54,793 bases of DNA, from contig CAYRZU010000015.1 of NCBI GenBank assembly GCA_964428895.1, forward strand, positions 1 through 54,793, read 5' to 3'. Position numbers and translations under genes: made by a program. Below are positions 42,238-49,872 of this stretch, one piece after another. Positions within the stretch are counted from its first letter, which is position 1. Every line of letters starts with the position of its first letter. The notes beneath the pieces were generated by a model. It had not been told where the DNA came from, did not search any database, and saw nothing but the letters and a program-made list of their open reading frames with translations. Source of the DNA: HyVt-337 sp964428895 (GTDB lineage: Bacteria; Planctomycetota; Phycisphaerae; SM23-33).

Positions 42238-42249
42238 TAAGGACCCATC

Positions 42250-42825
42250 ATGGCCAAGAAAGCCGCGAAGAAGACCCCCAAACGGAAGACCGCCAAGGCG
42301 ACCCCCAAGGCCAAAGCCAAGGCGCCAAAGGCCGCCAAGGGCCCCGGCAGTCAGACGATCGGCGACGTTCGCGAATTGATCGACCTGATGGTCTCCCACG
42401 ATATTACCGAGGTCAACTACGACGATGGCGACAAGAAGATTCTCCTTCGTCGCGGCCCGGCCGGGGCGCCCGTGATGTCCGTTGGGGCGCCGGTGTCGGC
42501 TCCGGGCCCGGGGGCCACGCCGACGTCGCCGGCCCTGGCCGCTGAAATGGCCGGCGAGCCCGACGCGCCCGCTCCCGCCGATGATCTCATCGAGATCGTT
42601 AGCCCCATGGTCGGCACGTTCTACGCGGCACCCAGCCCCGACAGCGACTCCTTCATCGTCCCGGACGCCCGCGTCAACGACGATACCGTGATCTGCATCG
42701 TTGAGGCCATGAAGGTCATGAACGAGATCAAGGCCGAGTGTGCCGGCACCGTCGTCGAGATCTGCGTCAAGAATGCCCAGCCCGTCGAATACGGGCAGGT
42801 GTTGTTCCGCGTCAAGCCCGCCTAG
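42250..42825 (+). CDS. accB: Biotin carboxyl carrier protein of acetyl-CoA carboxylase
   Basis: AccB carries the biotin that AccC carboxylates for malonyl-CoA synthesis. The biotinylated lysine is Lys155 in VEAMKVMNE, and the thumb-like DSFIVPDARVND precedes it. The 191-residue length is longer than usual because of a ~32-residue basic extension (KKAAKKTPKRK, KATPKAKAKAPK) before the conserved TIGDVRELIDLMVSHDITEV. The middle has the normal Ala/Pro-rich linker. The start ATG is close to the upstream stop and is unambiguous. accC follows by 17 bases. Confidence 0.96.
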   Translation: MAKKAAKKTPKRKTAKATPKAKAKAPKAAKGPGSQTIGDVRELIDLMVSHDITEVNYDDGDKKILLRRGPAGAPVMSVGAPVSAPGPGATPTSPALAAEMAGEPDAPAPADDLIEIVSPMVGTFYAAPSPDSDSFIVPDARVNDDTVICIVEAMKVMNEIKAECAGTVVEICVKNAQPVEYGQVLFRVKPA

Positions 42826-42842
42826 AGACCCCTGAGGCCACC

Positions 42843-44189
42843 ATGTTCTCACGTATCCTGATAGCCAATCGTGGTGAGGTCGCCCTACGGATCATTCGGG
42901 CCTGCAAAGAGCTCGGCATCGAGACCGTCGCCATCTACAGCGAGGCCGATCGCAACGCCAGCTACCTCCACCTGGCCGATGAACGCATCTGCATCGGGCC
43001 GGGCCCGTCGGCCGACAGCTACCTGAACATCCCCCGCATCATCGCCGCGGCGGAAATCGCCGATGTCGACGCGATTCACCCCGGGTACGGCTTCCTGGCT
43101 GAGAATGCCCATTTCGCTGAGATTTGTCACGACTGCAAGATCGAATTCATCGGCCCGAGCGTGGCGTCCATGCGGCTGTTGGGCGACAAGATCGCGGCCA
43201 AGAAGCTGGCCGGAGAGGCCGGCGTGCCCATGAGCCCCGGCAGCGACGGGCCCGTGGCCGAACTCGACGAGGCCGTCCGCGTCGCCGATCAAATCGGCTA
43301 CCCTGTCGCCATCAAGGCGTCGGCGGGCGGTGGGGGGCGCGGCATTCGCTTCGCCCACAACGAAGCGACGCTCAAGATCGTCTTCAAGCAGGCCCAGACC
43401 GAGGCGGAAGTCGCCTTCGGCGACGGGCGCCTGTACATGGAAAAGTGCATCGAGAACTTCCGGCACATCGAAGTGCAGGTGCTCGGTGACAGCCACGGGA
43501 ACGTGGTGCATCTGTTCGAGCGCGAATGTTCCGTGCAGCGGCGCCGCCAGAAGGTCATCGAAGAGACGCCCGCTCCGGGGCTGTCCGAAGAGCTCCGCCA
43601 GGAAGTGTGCACCTCCGCGGCCCGGCTGACCAAGCTGGCCGACTACCACGGGGCCGGCACGGTCGAGTTCATGCTCGACCAGAACAACAAGTTCCATTTC
43701 CTGGAGGTCAACACCCGCATCCAGGTCGAGCACCCGATTACCGAAATGGTCACCGGCGTGGACCTGGTCAAGTGGCAGATTCGCGTGGCCGCCGGCGAGA
43801 AACTTTCGTTCACCCAGGACGATCTGGTCCAGTCCGGCTGTAGCATCGAGTGTCGCATCAACGCCGAAGACCCCGACGCGGGCTTCCGGCCGTGCCCGGG
43901 TCGCGTGGCGGCGTTTGTGGCCCCCGGCGGCGCCGGTGTGCGGTGGGATTCCCACGTCTACCAGGGCTACGAGATTCCCCCGACCTACGACAGCCTCATC
44001 GGCAAGCTGATCGTCCATCGGCCCACGCGCGAGGAGGCCATCGACACCGCCAAGCGGGCGTTGGATGAGTTCGTGATCCATCCGATCAAGACCACCATTC
44101 CGCTCTGCCGGCGCGTGCTGAGCCACCAGAATTTCATCCAAGGCAAATGGGACACCACGTTCATCGAGCGTGAAATGCTGAACTCCTAG
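42843..44189 (+). CDS. accC: Biotin carboxylase subunit of acetyl-CoA carboxylase
   Basis: AccC carboxylates biotin on AccB using ATP and bicarbonate. The ATG at 42843 gives MFSRILIANRGEVALR, the family N-terminus, and 448 residues. Other motifs are IHPGYGFLAEN, the ATP-grasp loop IKASAGGGGRGIRF, HIEVQVLGDSHGNVVHLFER, and the active-site NTRIQVEHPITEMVTG. The longer frame beginning at 42738 is the accB shadow and is rejected. Carboxyltransferase genes accA and accD are not in the window. Confidence 0.96.
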   Translation: MFSRILIANRGEVALRIIRACKELGIETVAIYSEADRNASYLHLADERICIGPGPSADSYLNIPRIIAAAEIADVDAIHPGYGFLAENAHFAEICHDCKIEFIGPSVASMRLLGDKIAAKKLAGEAGVPMSPGSDGPVAELDEAVRVADQIGYPVAIKASAGGGGRGIRFAHNEATLKIVFKQAQTEAEVAFGDGRLYMEKCIENFRHIEVQVLGDSHGNVVHLFERECSVQRRRQKVIEETPAPGLSEELRQEVCTSAARLTKLADYHGAGTVEFMLDQNNKFHFLEVNTRIQVEHPITEMVTGVDLVKWQIRVAAGEKLSFTQDDLVQSGCSIECRINAEDPDAGFRPCPGRVAAFVAPGGAGVRWDSHVYQGYEIPPTYDSLIGKLIVHRPTREEAIDTAKRALDEFVIHPIKTTIPLCRRVLSHQNFIQGKWDTTFIEREMLNS

Positions 44190-44215
44190 GTAAGTCCCCA
44201 CGCTGAGAGGCCACC

Positions 44216-45442
44216 ATGGCGAAGAGCAATGTAATCAAAGGTAATGCCGTTATCGGCCAATCCGGCGGTCCGACCGCGGTGATCAACCAATCGCTGGTCG
44301 GCGTGATCGAATCGATCAGCGCCTTCAAGGAAGTGGGCAAGCTGTGGGGCGCCGTTCACGGCGTGCGCGGTATCGTCGATGAGAAGGTTATGCCCCTGAA
44401 GGGCCTGAGCAAATCGAAGCTGGAAGCGCTCGCCCAGACGCCCGCCGCGGCCCTGGGTTCCAGCCGCGACAAGCCCGACGAAGCCTACTGCGAGAAGATC
44501 TTCAAGACCTTCGCCAAGCACGACGTGCGGTACTTCTTCTATATCGGCGGCAACGATTCGGCCGACACCGCCCGCATCGTCAACGAAATGGCCACCGACA
44601 GCGGCTACGAGCTGCGGACGTTCCATATCCCCAAGACGATCGACAATGACCTGCGCGTCACCGATCACTGCCCCGGTTACGGCAGCGCCGCTCGGTTTGT
44701 GGCATCGGCTTTCATGGGCGACGACCGCGACAGTGCTTCCCTCCCGGGCGTGAAGATCAACGTCATCATGGGTCGCAACGCCGGGTGGCTGACGGCCGCG
44801 TCGGTCTTGGGTCGCCAAGACAGCCAAGACGGCCCGCACTTGGTCTACGTGCCGGAAGTGCCGTTCCGCCTCAATCGCTTCCTGGACGACGTCAAACGCA
44901 CCTACGCCAAGCTCGGGCGTTGCCAGATCGCCGTTTCCGAAGGCATCGTCGATGAGGCCGGTCAGCCCATGACGGTCGCCCTGGCCCAGAAGCTCGGCCA
45001 CCGCGTCGAACGCGACAGCCACGGCAACGTGCAGCTATCGGGCTCGGGCGCGTTGGGCGACTTCCTGTCCGACTTCCTCAAGGGCGAGCTGAGCACCAAG
45101 TACAAGCGGGCCCGCGTTCGGGCCGATACCTTCGGCTACTTGCAGCGGAGTTTCGCCGGGTATGCCTCGCCCGTCGACCAGGTTGAGGCCCGCATGGTCG
45201 GGCGCAAAGCGGTCGAGTTCGCCATGGCCGGCGACCAGGACGGCTCGGTGGCCATCAAGCGACTCAAAGGCCCCAGCTACAAGGTCGACTACGTTCGGGC
45301 CAAGCTGGAGAACGTCGCCCGCGTCACCAAGCACCTGCCCCGCAACTTCATCAACAAGAACGAGAACGGCATCACCGGCGCCTTCGTCAAGTATGCCACG
45401 CCGCTAGCGGGCGGGCTGCCGACTGTGGCGAAGCTGTTCTAG
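44216..45442 (+). CDS. 6-Phosphofructokinase, probably PPi-dependent
   Basis: The 408-residue enzyme phosphorylates fructose 6-phosphate. The phosphate-donor loop is GQSGGPTAVINQS. The residues that separate ATP and PPi users read GGNDSADT followed by PKTIDNDL. ATP enzymes have GGDGS, so the aspartate after GGN and the lysine of PKTIDND fit a PPi-type enzyme. The first aspartate of the usual GGDD is an asparagine, which is known from a subgroup of this family. It converges with apgM, so the two glycolytic genes face each other across a hairpin. It is 26 bases behind accC and may share its transcript. Confidence 0.9.
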   Translation: MAKSNVIKGNAVIGQSGGPTAVINQSLVGVIESISAFKEVGKLWGAVHGVRGIVDEKVMPLKGLSKSKLEALAQTPAAALGSSRDKPDEAYCEKIFKTFAKHDVRYFFYIGGNDSADTARIVNEMATDSGYELRTFHIPKTIDNDLRVTDHCPGYGSAARFVASAFMGDDRDSASLPGVKINVIMGRNAGWLTAASVLGRQDSQDGPHLVYVPEVPFRLNRFLDDVKRTYAKLGRCQIAVSEGIVDEAGQPMTVALAQKLGHRVERDSHGNVQLSGSGALGDFLSDFLKGELSTKYKRARVRADTFGYLQRSFAGYASPVDQVEARMVGRKAVEFAMAGDQDGSVAIKRLKGPSYKVDYVRAKLENVARVTKHLPRNFINKNENGITGAFVKYATPLAGGLPTVAKLF

Positions 45443-45462
45443 TTGCGGATCGCGGAATAGAG

Positions 45463-45497
45463 AGAACGCGGCGACCCAACCTGGGATGCCGCGTTCT
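45463..45497 (+). terminator. Hairpin terminator after the phosphofructokinase gene
   Basis: AGAACGCGGC (45463-45472) pairs perfectly with GCCGCGTTCT (45488-45497). The loop contains CCCA and TGGG, which add four more pairs. It begins 21 bases after the stop codon and is followed by TACGTTTC, a poor U tract. It probably ends the accB-accC-PFK transcript. Confidence 0.65.
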
Positions 45498-45540
45498 TAC
45501 GTTTCTGACAGTTCTGCGTGAAGAGCATTCGGCTAGGCGG

Positions 45541-45575
45541 GCCTATTCCGCATTCCGAACTCCGCAATCCGCATT
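45541..45575 (-). repeat. Short degenerate repeats of GCGGAxT near the 3' end of apgM
   Basis: Four imperfect units (ATTCCGC, ATTCCGA, ACTCCGC, AATCCGC on the plus strand; GCGGATT-like on the minus strand) lie head to tail. A related GCGGATCGCGGAAT occurs at 45445-45458. Such GCGGAAT-type intergenic repeats are found in some planctomycetes. No function is apparent. Confidence 0.45.
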
Positions 45576-45579
45576 TGGC

Positions 45580-46797
45580 CTACGCCCCAAACTTCTCCAA
45601 CTTCCCCGCGTGGGCCATCGCCAGGGGGATCAGTTGTTTGGCGAAGATGGTTCCGATCTGGCCCGCTCGGCAGTGGACTTCGTCGAACGGAGCGCCGTCG
45701 CCCCCTCGCAAGTGCGGGGCCGCCATCAGGACCGGCACGGGATGCCAACTATGCCCCTTGAGGCTGGGCGGGGTGGAGTGGTCGCCCGAGATCAGCAGGA
45801 CGTCCGGCTTGGCCTCCAGTAGCGTGGGCAGGGCGTCGTCCATTTCCTCGATCCGTTCGATCTTGGCGGCCAGGTCGCCGTCTTCGCCGGTCTTGTCGGT
45901 GTATTTGAAATGGCTGAAGACGAAGGTGTGATTGTTTAGGGCCTTGGCGGTCTCCGAGCAGATGTCATTGGCGCTGGTCGGCTGGGAGACCACGTCCATG
46001 CCCACCAGGCGGGCCACGCCGCGATACATGGGATAGCCCGCCACCGCCGCGGGGGTCAGCTTGAACCGCTCGGCGAAGGTGGGCCAATCCGGGAACTTCG
46101 CGAACCCGCGGGCCAGGATCATGTTCGCCTGCGGCTCGTCGGCCAGGATCTGCCGGACTTGACCAATCAGGTCTTCGACCATCTTGGCGGTCTTGCTGGA
46201 AGCGAACTCATCCCGCGTGGGGGACAGGGGGGGCTTGCCGACGACCTGCGGATCGGTTTCGCCAATCCGGTCGTCCAGGTCATCGCCCCGCAGAACCAGC
46301 AGGGCTCGGTGTTCAGCCACGGTTTCCAGGAACACTTCCACGCCGGCCGGCGGGGTGAGCTTCTCACGCAGCAGGTCTAGGATGCGTTTGTTGACGTCAT
46401 CGCCGATGCGGCCGGCCCGGCGGTCGGTCACGTTGCCGTCGGCGTCGATGGTGCAAAAGTTCAACCGCGCCGCCACGTCGCGCGGGGTGACCGCAAACTC
46501 AATGCCCAGCGCGCTCAAGATGCCGCGGCCGACCTGATAGACGGTGGGATCATAGCCGAACAGCCCCAGGTGGCCAGGCCCGGAACCGGGGGTCACGCCC
46601 ACGTCGACCGGCATGGATAGCCCCAACGCGCTGGTTTCGGCCAGTTTGTCCAGGTTGGGCGTCTTGGCCAGCTGCAAGGCCGTGCCCTTGCCGTCGTTGT
46701 CGCAATCGCCCACGCCGTCCATGACGAGCAGGCAGATACGCTTGTCGTTTTCGATTGCGAGCGAACTAATCATCTTCCCGTAGGGGTCGTTCAACAT
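45580..46797 (-). CDS. apgM: 2,3-Bisphosphoglycerate-independent phosphoglycerate mutase, archaeal type
   Basis: ApgM interconverts 3- and 2-phosphoglycerate. This 405-residue protein is the ApgM form rather than the larger GpmI. Alkaline-phosphatase-fold motifs are LLVMDGVGDCDNDGKGT, TPGSGPGHLGLFGYDP with the active-site serine, and the metal-binding ISGDHSTPPSLKGHSWHPVPV. The ATG at 46797 lies behind GAGGA. The gene converges with the PFK gene across the hairpin at 45463-45497. Confidence 0.95.
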   Translation of the reverse strand: MLNDPYGKMISSLAIENDKRICLLVMDGVGDCDNDGKGTALQLAKTPNLDKLAETSALGLSMPVDVGVTPGSGPGHLGLFGYDPTVYQVGRGILSALGIEFAVTPRDVAARLNFCTIDADGNVTDRRAGRIGDDVNKRILDLLREKLTPPAGVEVFLETVAEHRALLVLRGDDLDDRIGETDPQVVGKPPLSPTRDEFASSKTAKMVEDLIGQVRQILADEPQANMILARGFAKFPDWPTFAERFKLTPAAVAGYPMYRGVARLVGMDVVSQPTSANDICSETAKALNNHTFVFSHFKYTDKTGEDGDLAAKIERIEEMDDALPTLLEAKPDVLLISGDHSTPPSLKGHSWHPVPVLMAAPHLRGGDGAPFDEVHCRAGQIGTIFAKQLIPLAMAHAGKLEKFGA

Positions 46798-46886
46798 CGG
46801 GGTGTCCTCTGTGGTTGCGGCTTCGTGGTAAGCCGGGAGAGTCTATCATTGCCGCCCCTGGGAGTCCACACTCGCCGAAGCATCCC

Positions 46887-46915
46887 TTGAGCCCGTCGGG
46901 CCGGGACACTAGAAT
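46887..46915 (+). promoter_or_regulatory. Sigma70-like promoter of the ion-channel gene
   Basis: TTGAGC at 46887-46892 and TAGAAT at 46910-46915 are separated by 17 bases. The leader before the ATG at 46980 is about 58 bases. No inverted repeat stands out in it. Confidence 0.6.
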
Positions 46916-46979
46916 CGGTTCAGCACATCGAACTCAAGCGACTGCAGCTTGCGATCGGCTGCAGGGGACGAGGTGGCCT

Positions 46980-48041
46980 ATGCGACGGCGAATGTGGCCT
47001 ATGTGGTTGGCGGCATTGCTTCTGGCGTTCTCTGCGATGACCTATGGACAGGATTCCCCCGCACAACTGGACCTGCTGACGCGCCCAGAATCCGAGGCCG
47101 GGCCCACGGTGGTGTGGGTCAGCATGTTCGTCATCGACATCGGCGGGATTGACGGTGTGGCCCAGACGTTCGACGCCAGCGTCTACGTGCGCCTTCGCTG
47201 GAAAGACCCTCGCCTGGCCCACGACGATAGCGGCCGACGCCGCCTGCCCTTGGCGGAGGTCTGGCACCCCAAGACCATGTTCCTCAATCAGGCGGGCATT
47301 CTGAGACCGTCGTTGCCGATGGTAGTTCGTGTGGAGCAGGATGGTACGGCCGAATACCGCCAGCGGTACGTGGGGCCGTTCTCACAGCCGTTGGATTTGG
47401 AAGAGTTCCCGTTCGACGAACACGCCTTTGTGCTCCATCTGATCAGCCCTGGAAATGGGTCCGCTGAGATTGAGTTTGCGCCCGATCCCGACGTGGTCGC
47501 ATCGGGAATGCCCGGCGCGGCGGGCATCGCAGCGCGGCTGTCGCTGCCGGACTGGCGGATCATGAAGTTCTTCGCCGGTGAGCGGGCGTTGATCGGCAGG
47601 TATGCGGCCGACACCGCCGGCTACGCGATGGAGTTCCACGCCCAGCGGCAGGTGGGGTATTACGTCTGGAAGGTGCTCCTGCCGTTGGTACTGATTGTGA
47701 TGATGGCGTGGACGGCCTTCTGGATCGATCCGACGCTGGCCGGCACGCAGATCGCCGTGGCCACCACCTCCATGCTGACGCTGATCGCCTACCGGTTCCT
47801 GCTGGATAGCCTCGTGCCGCGTCTGCCGTACATGACTCGAATGGATTACTTCATCCTCGGCAGCACGGTGCTGGTGTTCCTGACGCTGGTGGAGGTGGTG
47901 GTGACGTCGTCCCTGGCCAAGACCAAGCGAAGAGAACTCGCCCGCCGAATCGATCGCTGGAGCCGCATCGCCTTCCCCCTGGCCTTCGTAATTCTGACCC
48001 TGGTAAGTTTCCTGCCGAGTTGGGAAGCGGCGGTGGGGTAG
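46980..48041 (+). CDS. Pentameric ligand-gated ion channel homologue (Cys-loop superfamily)
   Basis: The 353-residue protein has a signal peptide (1-23), a beta-sandwich ligand-binding domain (about 24-220), and four membrane helices at its end. The ligand-binding part shows YVRLRWKDPRLAH, the loop A segment EVWHPKTMFLNQ, and LDLEEFPFDEHAF, where FPFD (143-146) lies in the Cys-loop position without cysteines, as in GLIC and ELIC. Membrane segments are 226-249 with the conserved proline 235, 255-279 (TM2, the pore), 286-310 (TM3) and 328-346 (TM4). The M2-M3 link has PRLPYMTRMDYF. Such channels are rare in bacteria and gate cations or anions by ligand or protons. The start ATG follows GAGG. 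Confidence 0.85.
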   Translation: MRRRMWPMWLAALLLAFSAMTYGQDSPAQLDLLTRPESEAGPTVVWVSMFVIDIGGIDGVAQTFDASVYVRLRWKDPRLAHDDSGRRRLPLAEVWHPKTMFLNQAGILRPSLPMVVRVEQDGTAEYRQRYVGPFSQPLDLEEFPFDEHAFVLHLISPGNGSAEIEFAPDPDVVASGMPGAAGIAARLSLPDWRIMKFFAGERALIGRYAADTAGYAMEFHAQRQVGYYVWKVLLPLVLIVMMAWTAFWIDPTLAGTQIAVATTSMLTLIAYRFLLDSLVPRLPYMTRMDYFILGSTVLVFLTLVEVVVTSSLAKTKRRELARRIDRWSRIAFPLAFVILTLVSFLPSWEAAVG

Positions 48042-48096
48042 GGGAACGGGCCGGACACGCTGGACCCGAAACCGGAAATCCGCATTCTCAAATAGG

Positions 48097-48130
48097 ACAG
48101 GCCAGGCGACCGGAAGGTCGCCTGGCCTGT
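48097..48130. terminator. Long perfect hairpin between the channel gene and tRNA-Glu
   Basis: ACAGGCCAGGCGACC (48097-48111) pairs with GGTCGCCTGGCCTGT (48116-48130) in a 15-bp stem with a GGAA tetraloop. Read on either strand, it can terminate the ion-channel transcript (plus) and the tRNA-Glu transcript (minus). U tracts are weak on both sides; the minus side has TATTTG. Confidence 0.7.
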
Positions 48131-48135
48131 TGCAC

Positions 48136-48208
48136 TGACCCCACGGAGACTCGAACTCCGGTTGCCGGGATGAAAACCCGGTGTCCTAGGCCACTAGACG
48201 ATGGGGCC
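48136..48208 (-). tRNA. tRNA-Glu (TTC)
   Basis: The minus strand from 48208 to 48136 folds into a 73-base cloverleaf: acceptor GGCCCCA with TGGGGTC, a D arm with GTCTAGTGGCCTAGGAC, an anticodon arm ACCGGGTTTTCATCCCGG with anticodon TTC, a T arm CGGAGTTCGAGTCTCCG, and discriminator A. CCA is not encoded. A promoter candidate lies upstream at 48255-48282, and the hairpin at 48097-48130 follows as the terminator. Confidence 0.95.
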
Positions 48209-48254
48209 GATTAAGGCGCCCAGCCGCAAGGGTCGCGGCTAGTTGGGGCTGCGT

Positions 48255-48282
48255 ATCTTACGAGATATATCGGCCAACGCAA
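48255..48282 (-). promoter_or_regulatory. Promoter of tRNA-Glu
   Basis: On the minus strand TTGCGT (48282-48277) and TAAGAT (48260-48255) are 16 bases apart. They precede the mature 5' end of tRNA-Glu by 46 bases. The remaining sequence up to 48465 has no gene I can support. Confidence 0.45.
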
Positions 48283-48465
48283 GGGGCGAACTGGGGAAAA
48301 CTACTTAGGGGATTTCGTTCCCTGGCCGCACCGCATCTCCGGGCCTCCCAAGGAGTTGAAGGTCCGAAAGAAGATATCACTTCAGATTTAACCACCTCCG
48401 ATCCGAATTCAGTGTGGTTGCAGAAAGGGCAGGTCTGCTCGGCCTGTCTATGAAAGGATTCTTTG

Positions 48466-49080
48466 ATGACGTTCAAGCGACTCATTGCCGCGACTACACT
48501 GCTGACGATTCTCTCGGCTACCTCGGCCGCATCGGCCGGCGTTCTGGATGGCCATCCGGGCGCGTTCTTCGACGGTGGCAAGACGTGGTCCGGTTCGACC
48601 CCGTTCACCAACGGCGCCGGCGTGGCCGGCACGATCGAATGGGCCGTCTTCGGTCCCGGGGAGTTTCCTTTTGGCGGCTCGGGCTACACACCCGCGCCCG
48701 GACAGCTTACCTACGCCTATCAGGTCTTCAGCACCGGGTCAGATGCCGTGACGAGCTTCGCGCTGTCCCTGGCCGGGCCGGCCAACACGATCGGCTCGTT
48801 CTCTCTGGCCGGCGGCGAACCCGTTGCCGGTGCTGCACTAGTGGGCACGACCAAGGCTGAGTGGACCTTTGCCGGGCTGGATGCCGGCGAGGCCAGTGAA
48901 GGCCTAGCCTTTTCGGCCACACACGAGCCGCAGGAGCTGTTCGGCTTTACCCTCGGTGGCGGCCGATTCGCCATTGCGATGGGCCTGCCGAGCCCCTCGA
49001 CCACCGGCGTGCCCGAGCCGACCACGCTGTCGCTCCTGGCCGTCGGCGGGTGCCTGTGGCTGCGACGCAAGCGCGCGTAG
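48466..49080 (+). CDS. Exported protein with PEP-CTERM sorting signal
   Basis: The 204-residue protein starts with a signal peptide (KRLIAATTLLTILSATSAASA). It ends in the PEP-CTERM tripartite signal: VPEP, a hydrophobic stretch TLSLLAVGGCLWL, and the basic end RRKRA. Exosortase would process such proteins and deliver them to the cell surface or matrix. The body has no recognised domain; it is Gly-, Ser- and Ala-rich beta sequence. ATG 48466 was chosen because AAAGGA (48453-48458) is 7 bases before it. It is encoded opposite to two flanking tRNAs. No exosortase gene is in the window. Confidence 0.88.
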   Translation: MTFKRLIAATTLLTILSATSAASAGVLDGHPGAFFDGGKTWSGSTPFTNGAGVAGTIEWAVFGPGEFPFGGSGYTPAPGQLTYAYQVFSTGSDAVTSFALSLAGPANTIGSFSLAGGEPVAGAALVGTTKAEWTFAGLDAGEASEGLAFSATHEPQELFGFTLGGGRFAIAMGLPSPSTTGVPEPTTLSLLAVGGCLWLRRKRA

Positions 49081-49109
49081 CCGCCCAACCATCCCCATTC
49101 GCTTCCAAT

Positions 49110-49144
49110 GAAGAAGGACGCCGTCGTGGCGTCCTTCTTCTTTT
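49110..49144 (+). terminator. Rho-independent terminator of the PEP-CTERM gene
   Basis: GAAGAAGGACGCC (49110-49122) pairs with GGCGTCCTTCTTC (49128-49140) in a perfect 13-bp stem with a GTCGT loop. TTTT follows directly. It lies 29 bases after the stop codon and close to the 3' end of tRNA-Lys. Confidence 0.9.
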
Positions 49145-49149
49145 CGTAC

Positions 49150-49222
49150 TGAGGGAGCTGGGACTCGAACCCAGAACCTACGCCTTAAAAGGGCGTTGCT
49201 CTACCAATTGAGCTACTCCCCC
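49150..49222 (-). tRNA. tRNA-Lys (TTT)
   Basis: The minus strand from 49222 to 49150 gives a 73-base cloverleaf: acceptor GGGGGAG with CTCCCTC (one G-U pair), D arm AGCTCAATTGGTAGAGCA, anticodon arm ACGCCCTTTTAAGGCGT with anticodon TTT, T arm CTGGGTTCGAGTCCCAG, and discriminator A. CCA is not encoded. A TAGAAT box on the minus strand (49242-49237) is just 14 bases upstream; otherwise transcription may continue from frr. Confidence 0.95.
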
Positions 49223-49295
49223 GCGGGGGTTTGTGGATTCTATCGGACGGAGGCGACTTTGGCGAGAGGGCGTTTGCCCGGCGGCCGCCCGGGAG

Positions 49296-49856
49296 TTACA
49301 TCTCTTCGATCTCTTTGGTCTTGGCGTCGATCATTTCGGTGACGGCCTTCTCGTACTTGTCCGTCAGTTCCTGGATGTCGTGCTTGCCGCGTTTGGCGTC
49401 GTCTTCGGTCAGTTCGCCGGCTTTCTGTTCGACGTCAGCTTCCTTGTTGCCGTCGCGGCGGGCGTTGCGGACGACCACGCGGGTTTGCTCGGCCATCTTC
49501 TTGATCTGCCCGGCGATCTGCGTGCGCCGCTCGCCCGAGAGAGGCGGTACGGCCAGGCGGATGACCTTGCCGTCGACGCTGGGGGTAATGCCGATGTCGC
49601 TGGCGAAGATGGCCTTTTCGATATCCTTGATGCCCGATGGATCGAAGGGCTTGATAACGATCAGTGTGGGGTCGGGCGTGGAGATCGTGGCCAGCTGACG
49701 CAGGTCAGTAGGGGAGTCGTAGTAGTCGACCTTGATGTGATCGACCAGGCCGGCCGACGCCCGTCCGGTGCGAATGCCGCGGAGCTCTTCCTTGAGATAC
49801 GTGACGGCCGATTCCATCTTCTCTTCGGTATCCAGAAGGATTTCATCCATCGCCAT
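49296..49856 (-). CDS. frr: Ribosome recycling factor
   Basis: Frr splits the post-termination ribosome with EF-G. The 186-residue product shows the helical ends and conserved ELRGIRTGRASAGLVDHI, ISTPDPTLIVIKPFD, SGIKDIEKAI, IRLAVPPLSGERR and VRNARRDGNKEADV. ATG 49856 was chosen, 9 bases after GGGAG; an in-frame TTG at 49865 and an ATG at 49850 are alternatives. It is the last gene of the rpsB-tsf-pyrH-frr group and follows pyrH by 16 bases. A GC-rich stem (49277-49293) just after the stop has no U tract. Confidence 0.96.
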   Translation of the reverse strand: MAMDEILLDTEEKMESAVTYLKEELRGIRTGRASAGLVDHIKVDYYDSPTDLRQLATISTPDPTLIVIKPFDPSGIKDIEKAIFASDIGITPSVDGKVIRLAVPPLSGERRTQIAGQIKKMAEQTRVVVRNARRDGNKEADVEQKAGELTEDDAKRGKHDIQELTDKYEKAVTEMIDAKTKEIEEM

Positions 49857-49872
49857 GATGTTCAACTCCCGT

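Noticed and set aside
41005..42852. 615-codon minus-strand ORF opposite the M24 peptidase and accB
   Set aside because: Shadow of two well supported genes; composition dominated by Gly, Arg and His as in other antisense frames.
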